A stretch of DNA of 42,358 bases from Actinomycetes bacterium (GTDB lineage: Bacteria > Actinomycetota > Actinomycetes > Actinomycetales > Dermatophilaceae), in contig JAKOPT010000081.1 of NCBI GenBank assembly GCA_029778715.1, forward strand, positions 1 through 42,358. Reading direction: 5' to 3'. This document shows positions 1-8,300 of this stretch, piece by piece. Position 1 is the stretch's first letter. Each line of letters begins with the position of its first letter. The translations under genes and the position numbers were made by a program. Below the pieces are notes generated by a model, which worked only from the letters and a program-made list of their open reading frames with translations, was not told the origin of the DNA and searched no databases.

Positions 1-209
1 AGCTCACGCGAGGGGATGACGCCCTCGGTCTTGTAGCCGATGTCGAGGAGGACCTCGTCGCGGTCCACCTTGACGATGTGGCCCTCGACGATGTCGCCGT
101 CGTTGAAGTGCTTGATGGTCGCGTCGATCGCGGCCAGGAGGTCTTCCTCGGTGCCGATGTCGTTGATGGCAACCTGAGGGGCGGTCGTGTCGACCGTGCT
201 GACAGTCAT
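1..209 (-). CDS. rpsA: 30S ribosomal protein S1, N-terminal part (partial)
   Basis: The first 69 codons are visible on the minus strand; the rest lies beyond the left edge. The protein opens MTVSTVDTTAPQVAINDIG and continues into the first S1 (OB-fold) domain, with VEGHIVKVDRDEVLLDIGYK followed by a TEGVIP stretch, which is typical of actinobacterial S1. S1 binds mRNA on the 30S subunit and helps initiation. The ATG at 209-207 has a GGAG-like purine run about 11 nt upstream. The gene is divergent from the methyltransferase to its right, so its promoter must lie in or near the start of that gene. Family identity is clear. Confidence 0.95.
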   Translation of the reverse strand, partial: MTVSTVDTTAPQVAINDIGTEEDLLAAIDATIKHFNDGDIVEGHIVKVDRDEVLLDIGYKTEGVIPSRE

Positions 210-268
210 GTAGTAGGAACTCCGATGTGGACAGGAAAACTCGAACGGACAATGAAGGGATGCCTCCC

Positions 269-1195
269 GTGGCAGCCGAAAGCCACACGGGTGCTCCTGT
301 ACTGTATCCGGCGACGGTCGCCCCTGACCAATCCTGTGTTTCCGCTGAGGACGCCGCCGTTTCGGTGGGCGATCCGGTGGCGGTTTCCGGCGATGAGTCG
401 TATGCCGCGGTGCGGCGCGCCGTCTCGGGCGCGGCGACCGCGGCGGCCAACCGCTCGTGGTGGGACGCGGAGGCCGACGACTACTACATCGAGCACGGCG
501 CCTTCCTCGGGGATGCCGGGTTCGTCTGGGGCCCGGAGGGGTGGACCGAGGAGCAACTCGACCTGTTGGCGGCCCGTCCCGGGCAGCGTCTCCTCGAGAT
601 CGGGGCGGGCGCGGCCCAGTGCGGGCGCTGGCTGGTCGACCAACGAGGGGTCACCGTCGTGTCGTCCGACATCTCGGCCGGAATGCTCCGGGTGGGGGCC
701 CGGATTTCGCGCGCCCGCGGCATACGGCTGCCGTTGGTTCAGTGCGACGCGACCGCGCTGCCGTTCGCCGAGGCGAGTTTCGACACGGTGTTCACGTCCT
801 ACGGCGCGGTGCCGTTCGTCGCGGACTCGGGCAGGCTCATGCGCGAGGCGGCCCGGGTGTTGCGCCCCGGCGGGAGGTTCGTCTTTTCGACCACCCACCC
901 GATCCGCTGGGCCTTTCCCGACGAACCCGGCCCGGCCGGTCTGACCGCCGCCTTGTCGTACTTCGACCGCACCCCGTATGCCGAGACGGACGCCGGCGGC
1001 ACCCTGACGTATGCCGAGCACCACCGCACCCTCGGCGACCGGGTCCGCGAGATCGTCGCCGCCGGGCTGGTGCTCGTCGACCTCGTCGAGCCCGAATGGC
1101 CCGACGGGAACGACCAGACCTGGGGCGGCTGGTCACCACTGCGGGGCGCTCACCTGCCGGGGACCGCGATCTTCGTGACCCGCAAGCCCGCCTGA
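269..1195 (+). CDS. class I SAM-dependent methyltransferase
   Basis: Class I methyltransferase of about 308 aa. The SAM-binding motif I (LLEIGAGAAQCG) is at about residues 108-119, followed by an acidic motif II (VVSSDIS) and the post-motif region ALPFAEASFDTVFTSYGAVPF. The substrate cannot be read from sequence. The start is uncertain: GTG 269 has GAAGGG 9 nt upstream, ATG 260 directly abuts that purine run, and GTG 227 would also be in frame. The N-terminal 60 residues look poorly structured. It is divergent from rpsA and convergent with the DUF3068 gene, with a strong hairpin between them. Its methyltransferase class is certain; involvement in envelope modification is only suggested by the neighbours. 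Confidence 0.85.
   Translation: MAAESHTGAPVLYPATVAPDQSCVSAEDAAVSVGDPVAVSGDESYAAVRRAVSGAATAAANRSWWDAEADDYYIEHGAFLGDAGFVWGPEGWTEEQLDLLAARPGQRLLEIGAGAAQCGRWLVDQRGVTVVSSDISAGMLRVGARISRARGIRLPLVQCDATALPFAEASFDTVFTSYGAVPFVADSGRLMREAARVLRPGGRFVFSTTHPIRWAFPDEPGPAGLTAALSYFDRTPYAETDAGGTLTYAEHHRTLGDRVREIVAAGLVLVDLVEPEWPDGNDQTWGGWSPLRGAHLPGTAIFVTRKPA
303..331 (-). promoter_or_regulatory. possible rpsA promoter
   Basis: On the minus strand TTGGTC (331-326) is followed after 17 nt by GATACA (308-303), with an overlapping TACAGT two bases downstream (306-301). This would give rpsA a leader of about 90 nt and would place the promoter inside the divergent methyltransferase coding region. The match is only moderate and was found by eye. 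Confidence 0.3.
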
Positions 1196-1215
1196 GACCA
1201 GCGCCAGGACGACCA

Positions 1216-1257
1216 CGCGAACTGGCGGGCACCCACCGAGGTGCCCGCCAGTTCGCG
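1216..1257. terminator. bidirectional hairpin terminator
   Basis: A perfect 18-bp inverted repeat (arms 1216-1233 and 1240-1257) with a 6-nt loop lies between two convergent genes. There is no U-tract, as is common for actinobacterial terminators. Its position and length suit a shared terminator for both strands. Confidence 0.8.
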
Positions 1258-1265
1258 CGTCAAGA

Positions 1266-2351
1266 TCAGCCTTGCAGGTCGCGCCGTCGTCGCGTCGTGG
1301 CGTCGCCTTCACCGAACACGTCGCCCGCTCCACCTTCGACCACCCGTGGCTGCGCCGAGGCCGCAGGGGCAGCCGCCGACCCACGGCCGCGCACAACGAG
1401 AAGGAGGCCGCCGGCGATCAACGCGAGGCCGAGGAGGATACCCAGCATCGGGAAAGTGTTCTTGATGAACGCAAGCAGCCCAGCCTTGGTGCCCCACGTG
1501 TCGGCGTTGTCCTTGATCGTCGCCTCGTCGTAGCCGATGGTGCCCACGGTCATCGGGACGGTACCCAGGCTGGAGACGAGGTTCTTGTTGACCTTCTCCT
1601 CACCCTTGATGATGACACCGGTGACCGGCTCGACCCAGAGGGTGCGGGTGTTGCCATACATCACCTTGGCCGTCACGGTGCCGGTCGCAGTGGGGCTGAA
1701 CAAGGTGGCCGGAATGCCATCGCGACTGGCGACCTCGGTGACGGGCAGGGTCTGGGAGAAGACGTAGACCTTGGTCCCGAAGAGGTCGGCCTCTTCCTTG
1801 AAGTCGATCGGGTTGGCCTTGTTCTGGTCACCGTCCCACCAGGGGTAGGACTGCTTCTGCACGTCGAAGGGGAACTTGAAGAACAAGCCCTCGCGGGTGA
1901 CCTGCTGGGTCTTCTGCGGGTTGTCGAGGTCGCCAACCGACTTGTAGTCGCCGCAGCAGTTGGCGATCTGGGCATTGACCCGGTCGATGGACACGCCCTC
2001 GTCGCTGTAACTGAGGTCGACCCACTTCTTGTCGACCTCGGCCTGCGACTTGACCTGGGTCTGCCAGAAGGCCGTGGTGTCCTGGAGGTTCTTGTCGGCC
2101 ACCAGCCCGGGGATGCCTTGCACCGTCCTGGTGCTCTTGACCGTGACACCCTTCAACTTGTCGAGCGCGGCCGAACCGTTGACGGCGTGCGGGTAGAGCA
2201 CGGACATGTCATGACCCACCGAGACGGATGTCGACTGCTGGTCCAAGGGAACCGTCGCCAACTTCGTGTACAGATAAGGCTTGGCCAACAATCCAAGGCC
2301 GAGGAGGAACGCCCCCAGCACCACCAGGGCCGCACCCAGATACCTACGCAA
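1266..2351 (-). CDS. DUF3068 (PorA-like) membrane-anchored protein
   Basis: A 361-aa protein with an N-terminal membrane segment (LGAALVVLGAFLLGLGLLA, about residues 4-24), a long extracytoplasmic region, a second membrane segment near residue 310 (MLGILLGLALIAGGLLLVV) and a short Arg-rich cytoplasmic tail. This architecture is that of DUF3068, the family of mycobacterial Rv0227c. Its biochemical role is unknown. Start choice: an AAAGGAG purine run precedes several candidates (GTG 2360, TTG 2357, TTG 2351). TTG 2351 gives the family-like opening MRRYLGAAL at 10-nt spacing, so it is preferred. It is divergent from the GT-C-like gene, whose M. tuberculosis neighbourhood relatives also sit beside the Rv0227c gene. 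Confidence 0.85.
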   Translation of the reverse strand: MRRYLGAALVVLGAFLLGLGLLAKPYLYTKLATVPLDQQSTSVSVGHDMSVLYPHAVNGSAALDKLKGVTVKSTRTVQGIPGLVADKNLQDTTAFWQTQVKSQAEVDKKWVDLSYSDEGVSIDRVNAQIANCCGDYKSVGDLDNPQKTQQVTREGLFFKFPFDVQKQSYPWWDGDQNKANPIDFKEEADLFGTKVYVFSQTLPVTEVASRDGIPATLFSPTATGTVTAKVMYGNTRTLWVEPVTGVIIKGEEKVNKNLVSSLGTVPMTVGTIGYDEATIKDNADTWGTKAGLLAFIKNTFPMLGILLGLALIAGGLLLVVRGRGSAAAPAASAQPRVVEGGAGDVFGEGDATTRRRRDLQG

Positions 2352-2377
2352 TGCCAACACGCTCCTTTGCACGATTA

Positions 2378-2406
2378 TCGACGCGTACCATACCAGCGGG
2401 TAGTCT
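2378..2406 (+). promoter_or_regulatory. candidate promoter of the GT-C-like/acyltransferase pair
   Basis: TCGACG (2378-2383), a 17-nt spacer and TAGTCT (2401-2406) lie upstream of the GTG starts at 2430 and 2442. On the minus strand the same 80-bp divergent gap also holds GATAAT close to the DUF3068 start. Found by eye only. Confidence 0.35.
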
Positions 2407-2429
2407 GGCCGAGGACCAAAACGCAAAGG

Positions 2430-4190
2430 GTGGACTGCACGGTGTACGACTGGCTCCCCGGCGCGCCCGGCAGTCGTTCTCGCGTCCTTGCTGGTTGCGC
2501 CGTTCCCGCGCTCGTTCTCGGCGCCCTTGCTGCCCGTGGCGGGTGGTATGTCGACGACCTCGATTTCCTCGTCCACGGCCGCCGTGGTTTCGGTATCAAC
2601 GAGTTGTTGACCCCAGTCAATGACCACATCGTGCCCGGCCTGCGGTTCATGTACGCGCTCCTCGCTCTCCCGGACGGACCTAACCACCTGTTCTCCGTCG
2701 TCGTGCGCGTCGGGTTGTGGTTCGTCGCCATCACTTTGATGGCTGGGCTGGTTCGACGGCTCGTTCCCGGCGACTGGCCGATGTGGGTCGCCATCGTGCT
2801 CTACGGGTTCTCCGCCGTGGTCATGCCGTCGTTCATGTCTCTCTCCAGCGCCATGAACACCCTCCCCGCCCACGTCCTCGGGCTGGTCGTGATCCACGCA
2901 ACCCTCGACTGGTTCGAGGGGGCTGGGGTGACGCGGCTGCTCGCTGTCGTCGTCGCCCTTGTTGCGTCGATGTCGTTCTGGGAGAAATCCGGGCTGATCC
3001 TGCTCACCACTATCGCGGTCGTTGTCGTCGCCCAACCCGCCCCCGCCTCGGCCCGCCGGTGGGTCGGGTGGGCCGCCGGCGTGGCGCTTGCCGTCCTCTC
3101 GTTCGGCGCGGCATACATGATGTTGGGGACCAGCCATCCCCACTGGCCCGGCACGCGGGTCGTCCTCGGACTCGTTGGGCAGGGGATCGCCTCGGTTCTG
3201 CTGCCCGCACTCGCCGGGGGGCCCTGGACCTGGGCGCTGTCCCAGCCGCCCTATTTCGGTCTCGCCGATCCGCCGGCCCTGGTCATCGTCGCGGGCGCGC
3301 TCGCCGTGGTGGCCCTCCTCACGGTCGCCGCCCGGCGGGCGCCGAGGGTGCTGTGGCTGTGGGCTGCGGTGCTGCTCTTCGCCGTCGTCGGTGTGCCGGT
3401 TGTCGCCCTTGGCCGCTATGCCGTCTTTGGGGCCGTCCTCACTCGACACCACCACTACTGGACCGATGCCGCGATCCCCTTGACGCTCGCCGTGGTGACC
3501 ACTGTGGCGGCCGCCAAGCACACCCGCCGCAGCGCTGTCGCCGCCGGTGTCCTCACCCTTGTCTGGGTGCTCGGCACGATCGTGAGTTATGCCCAATTCG
3601 CAGGGCCCTGGGGACGCAACCCATCCCGGGAGTACCTCGCCTCAATGGCCGCCGACGTGGCCGCACACCCGACGGTGGCGCTATGGGACTCCCGCCCGCC
3701 CCTCGACATCATGCCCTACATCTCCGCCAACCGACGCATCTCGTCCCTGTTGGGATTGACCGGCGTCGAGGGGGCGCGGTTCGAGCCGTCCGGTCCGATG
3801 CCGAACATGGTCGACAACGACGGGCGGATCCGCCCCGCTCGCCTCCACAAGTGGGCGGTTGGCGTCACCGGCCGCGACTGTTCGGTGTTGCTAAGGGGGG
3901 CCGGGGAGGTGCGCATTCGGCTCGACTCGCCCCTCGACTCCGGCGAGTGGTCCGCCGAAGTCGGCTACTTGGCCAATCCCTCAAGTGCCATTCGCGCCGA
4001 ACTCGTCGATCGCGACGGGCGCCACGTCCCGATGCTCGGTGCCGACGAGTGGGACGCCGGGCTGCTGACCGCCTACCTCACCGCGAGCGAACCCACGACC
4101 GCGACCGCGCTCGTGCTCCACAGCGACGATCCCGGCACCAACCTCTGCGTCGGTGACGTCACCGTCGGGCTGGTCGAGGTGGCTCGTTGA
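2430..4190 (+). CDS. polytopic membrane protein, GT-C glycosyltransferase-like
   Basis: A protein of about 586 aa with roughly ten hydrophobic segments in the first 385 residues and a soluble C-terminal domain (about 388-586) probably outside the membrane. After the first membrane helix there is an acidic loop motif, YVDDLDF (residues 40-46). This is the position where GT-C polyprenyl-phosphate-sugar transferases carry their catalytic acid. I do not recognise the exact family, so the glycosyltransferase role is inferred from topology and from neighbours. GTG 2430 is chosen; GTG 2442 is an alternative, 11 nt after an AAAGGG run. Its stop overlaps the next gene's TTG start by 4 nt, so the two are probably translated together. 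Confidence 0.75.
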   Translation: MDCTVYDWLPGAPGSRSRVLAGCAVPALVLGALAARGGWYVDDLDFLVHGRRGFGINELLTPVNDHIVPGLRFMYALLALPDGPNHLFSVVVRVGLWFVAITLMAGLVRRLVPGDWPMWVAIVLYGFSAVVMPSFMSLSSAMNTLPAHVLGLVVIHATLDWFEGAGVTRLLAVVVALVASMSFWEKSGLILLTTIAVVVVAQPAPASARRWVGWAAGVALAVLSFGAAYMMLGTSHPHWPGTRVVLGLVGQGIASVLLPALAGGPWTWALSQPPYFGLADPPALVIVAGALAVVALLTVAARRAPRVLWLWAAVLLFAVVGVPVVALGRYAVFGAVLTRHHHYWTDAAIPLTLAVVTTVAAAKHTRRSAVAAGVLTLVWVLGTIVSYAQFAGPWGRNPSREYLASMAADVAAHPTVALWDSRPPLDIMPYISANRRISSLLGLTGVEGARFEPSGPMPNMVDNDGRIRPARLHKWAVGVTGRDCSVLLRGAGEVRIRLDSPLDSGEWSAEVGYLANPSSAIRAELVDRDGRHVPMLGADEWDAGLLTAYLTASEPTTATALVLHSDDPGTNLCVGDVTVGLVEVAR

Positions 4191-5398
4191 GCAGCGCTCC
4201 CGCTCGGTTCCCCGGGCTCGACGGTACGCGCGCCTTGGGCGCCCTCTTCGTCGTCACTACCCATGTTGGTTTCCACAGCGGGGCCGGATTGAACTCGACG
4301 TTCAATGGCGTGCTCTCCCGGATGGATAGCGGGGTCGCGATCTTCTTCGTCATCTCCGGCTTCCTGCTCTTCCGACCGCACGCCGTGGCCTGGGTCGAGG
4401 GGACGTCCCGGCCGAGCACAACCCGCTACTTCTGGCGGCGAGCCCTGCGGATCCTGCCGGCACTCTGGGTAACGGTGCTCGCGGCATACCTGCTCGTGCG
4501 ATCCGAGGCCACCCCGGTGTCCTCATACCTCCACCACGCGGCCCTCATCCAGATCTACAGCCAAGGCCGCGCGGCGCACGGACTGACGCAAATGTGGAGC
4601 CTGGCCACCGAGGTCGCGTTCTACCTTCTGCTCCCGGTTCTCGCTCGCGGGGTGGCCCGCGGCGTGCCGTCCGCCCGCGCCTTCACCTGGCGCATCGCGG
4701 TGTTGGCGATGACGCCCCTTGCCGGAGCGGCCTGGATGAGCGGCATCACCGCCTGGAACCACCCCCTGGCCGGCACCTGGCTGCCCGGTTTCGTGGGCTG
4801 GTTCGGCCTCGGGATGGCCCTGGCGCTGTGGCAAGTCGGCCGCCAGTACGGGGTCCTCCCCCGAACCTCGGTCGACACGCTGGTCGCGCAGCCCGGGACC
4901 TTGTGGGCGTTGGCCGCCGCCGTCTTTCTGGTGCTCGCCTCCCCCGTCGCCGGCCCCTACTCGCTAGCGCTGACGACCCCGTTCGCGGCAGCGGTCAAGA
5001 GCATCGGGTATGCCGTGTTCGCCACGCTCGTGGTAGTTCCGTCCGTTGCGCCCCGCGACGGTACCCGCGCGGGATTGGCTTCCCGCCTCGCCGCGAGGGC
5101 GGGCTCATTCCTCGGCGATATCTCCTACGGAATCTTCTGCTACCACCTCATCGTGCTGGGCCTGATCGAGCAGACTCTCGGCTATCAGGTCTTTACCGGA
5201 GGCTTCTTCCTCCTCTACCTGCCAACGTTGGCGCTGACCATCGCCATCGCTGCGGCGAGCTATTCCTGGCTGGAACGTCCGATCATGCGCTGGGGACGTC
5301 GCATCGAAGGCCGCTGGACGAAGCGACGCCACAGCGATGGCCGACGCGAGGACCACGACCAGGACACGACGAGAATCACGGCCAGCACGAGCGCCTGA
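4187..5398 (+). CDS. acyltransferase 3 family membrane protein (OafA/YrhL type)
   Basis: A 403-aa integral membrane O-acyltransferase. The family signature is at the N terminus: FPGLDGTRAL with Arg15, then VVTTH with His26 as the likely catalytic residue, followed by AIFFVISGFLLF and RYFWRRALRILP. About ten membrane helices follow. Such enzymes transfer acyl groups (acetyl, succinyl) to extracytoplasmic glycans. TTG 4187 overlaps the upstream stop (TTGA) and has GAGGTGG 5 nt upstream. The last 46 codons, a charged tail after SWLERPIMRWGRR, overlap the 3' end of convergent aftD by 139 bp. In Mycobacterium a relative (Rv0228) sits beside the DUF3068 gene, matching this arrangement. Confidence 0.9.
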   Translation: MSSAPARFPGLDGTRALGALFVVTTHVGFHSGAGLNSTFNGVLSRMDSGVAIFFVISGFLLFRPHAVAWVEGTSRPSTTRYFWRRALRILPALWVTVLAAYLLVRSEATPVSSYLHHAALIQIYSQGRAAHGLTQMWSLATEVAFYLLLPVLARGVARGVPSARAFTWRIAVLAMTPLAGAAWMSGITAWNHPLAGTWLPGFVGWFGLGMALALWQVGRQYGVLPRTSVDTLVAQPGTLWALAAAVFLVLASPVAGPYSLALTTPFAAAVKSIGYAVFATLVVVPSVAPRDGTRAGLASRLAARAGSFLGDISYGIFCYHLIVLGLIEQTLGYQVFTGGFFLLYLPTLALTIAIAAASYSWLERPIMRWGRRIEGRWTKRRHSDGRREDHDQDTTRITASTSA

Positions 5399-8300
5399 AC
5401 GACCACGTTGTCGACCGCGGGCCGGCCCTGGGGCCACCTGGACCCGAACGCGGTCATGAGGGCGGCCATCGCCCCAAGGATCCCAACTCCCCAGATCCGG
5501 CCGACGCGCGACTGCGGCAGCGCCCACGCCAGCGCAGCGAGAGGAACGGCCGCCAGCCCAGCCCATCCGAACGTGAGGGCGAACGCGGCGGGTGCGATGA
5601 GGGCGCCCACCCAGGACGGCGTGGTCCTGGCGGGTGGGCTGGTAGCGCCATGTTCGCCTCGTGATCGGATCATCATGACGAAAGTGACGAGCAGCGCCAC
5701 CGCGCCGCTGAGGAGGGCGGTGACATACCAGACGTCCGGGTCGAGAGTCGCGGTCACGATGCCGGTCGTCCCGGCGGGAACAATCCATCCCTGTTGCCAG
5801 CCGTCGACACGGACGGGTTGCAACACGACTCCCGTCTCGGTTCGGGCCGACCACCCCGAACTGAAGTTCTGATGGGCCACCAGGATGCTGCTGCTCCCTC
5901 GCCGAGGCAGGTCGGCGCGCAGGGTGGTCGCGTCCGGCCGCTCGACGACGACAGCATCGGGGGCGGGACCGTCCGGGTCGCCCAGCGACGAACCGAGTCT
6001 GAGATTGCTCGCGCGGAAAGCGGCGGAGTCAACGGCCTCAAGTGCCGATTTCCCGGCAGGGAGGTCGACCATCGACCCACAAGTGCTCCAACTGAGCGGA
6101 CGCCCGGCGAGCACGTCCTCGAGTGTCCCGGTCACTCGGGTGTCGTAGCGCCGCCCCGCGACCACCAGGGCCGGGCCGTAGCCACAGGGAGCGCCGGTGG
6201 TGTCGGCCACCGTTGCCACCCCGCCGGGGTCATAGCCGGGGAACACCACCTCCGAAACCCCGACCGGGAGTGACTGCGGGAAGTGACTGGCCGAGTCCAC
6301 CGAGTACAGGGGATCGTCTGCCTCGAACGTGATCGCTGCCTGGTGCACCTCCTGCACCGGGAAATGGGCGTACCCCTCGGCGTCCACGGTGACCTGGATG
6401 GCGGGGCGTCCGTCGAAGGCGAGGAGCACCGTCCGGGGACGCGAGGCGGCCAGGTACGGGTCGCGTTGGAATTGCACGCGATCGACGGTGACCGGAACCT
6501 GCAGGTCGATGTTGAGCACGGGTCGAGGGTCGTCCGGGCTCGCGACCCAACCCGTTGCCAGTTCGCCATCCATGACCGCGTCCGGCCGTCCAGCGGGGTC
6601 GCTGACCGCGCGACTGCTCGCCGTGACGCGCGCGCGACTCAACCCGGTGAGCAACGCCTCGACCGCCGGGCCGGGACGAGCCATGACGGTTCCCGTCATC
6701 GACGACTGGATCGGGGCATCGAGGTCGAGGGTTCTGCGCAGTCCGCCCTCGGTCTCTGCCTTTCGTTCAGACCCCACGAGGCACAGCGGCCGGTTCACGA
6801 CCCAAGCGCAGCCGGGGCGTTCCCTGCCCGCGGCACGCAGGAGGAGGGCCGACGTTCGCTCGGGCGCCGCTGGCACGGTCAACGTCGATCGGGTGTCCAG
6901 CCCCGGAATACCCACCTCGGCGATCGCCACCCCCCTCTGGCGGCGCTCGGTGTCGGCAACAGTGACCTTGATCCGCACCCACGTCGTATCGCCCGGGTGG
7001 ACGCTCAGCGGTTGCGGTGCCGCGCCGGCACCCAACCTGGTCGTGGTGCTGCCCCGAGCGGTGTCCACGCGCACCGTGGCGGGCCGCGCCGCCACCTGTT
7101 GGGCCGACTCCAGCGTGAGCGTGAGCCCCTCGGGGTTGATGGGACGGGCGAAGTCGAGACGCAGCCACTGTCCCGCGGTCGCGGCATACGACCCCGACAC
7201 CCAGGAGGTCGAAGGGTCCCCGTCCACGGCAGCCTGCGGACCGTAGCCCGGCCCAAGGCGCAACGTCGCATTGGCATCCGAGGCCGACGACGATGCCGTC
7301 ACCGACACGAGCGGGTCGGTGTAGGCCCGGACCGTCTGCGGCTGGCCCCGGTCGGAGATGTAGTCGCTCACCCGCCGACCCGTCCGGCCGGAGTCGGTGG
7401 CCGTCAGCACCTCGGACGCGTTATCACTGGCGCGCCCGAAGAACCGTTCGCGTCGCTGGGCTCCGTCAGTGAGGATGCCGAGTGCCGCCGCGTCGACCTC
7501 GGCCGGCAGGGCCCTCCGGTCCGAACCGACGATCGTGGCCCCGACCTGCGGGAACGCGGCATACACGTCCGGGACGTCCTCCGGCCCCCCCGAGACCGTC
7601 GCGAGTCGGTCCGCAGGGACCAGACTTGCCGACTCGGGGTTGGGGACGGCATACACCTCGAGAGCGGGGCGCGGGACGTGCGTGCGTTGGTCGGTCGTCG
7701 TCGTCGCGTCCTCGGTCGGCGTCCCCGGTGGGGAGCCCAGGATCGGACCAAAGGTCGCCACCCGGGCGAGCCCGGCCGCGGCGAGCGCCTGGTGGGTGCG
7801 CAGCAGTGCGCCCGCGCCACTGTCGATGGCATCGGCACGCAGGTCGTTGCGGACGACCACCTCACGCACCCCCGCCTGCCGCAGCCCGGCGAGCAGCGCG
7901 GGCCCCCCACGCCCCACGCGCAGGTTCGCCTCCACGGAGTCCAGCCAACGGGTGGCGCCGGCCGAACCCAGGGGCACCGCGTCTCGTACCGCGAACGGGC
8001 GGGTCGACAACGCTTGCAGTGGTTCGTCCTTGGTCGATCCCCATTGGAAGTCTGCGAACCCGGTCGCGGGAACCACGAGGACCGTGCCAGGCTCGGTTCG
8101 GCTGTCGAGCCAGGTGGCCGCTTGGCGCCAGTACTCCGGGAGGCCGCTATACCCCTCGGGGCGGGCCAACCCGCCCGGGACTGCTGGTGCCGCCACCATC
8201 ACCACGACGCTCGCCGCGACGACCCGCGGCAACCACGCGGGTGCCCCCCACCCGGCCAGGCGACGCTGCGCCCAGGTGACCGTGACGGCGAGCCCGAGCG

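Noticed and set aside
1272..2429. In-frame upstream extension of the GT-C-like gene
   Set aside because: It would overlap the whole DUF3068 gene antisense; the hydrophobic protein proper starts near 2430 and has a promoter and GTG starts there.
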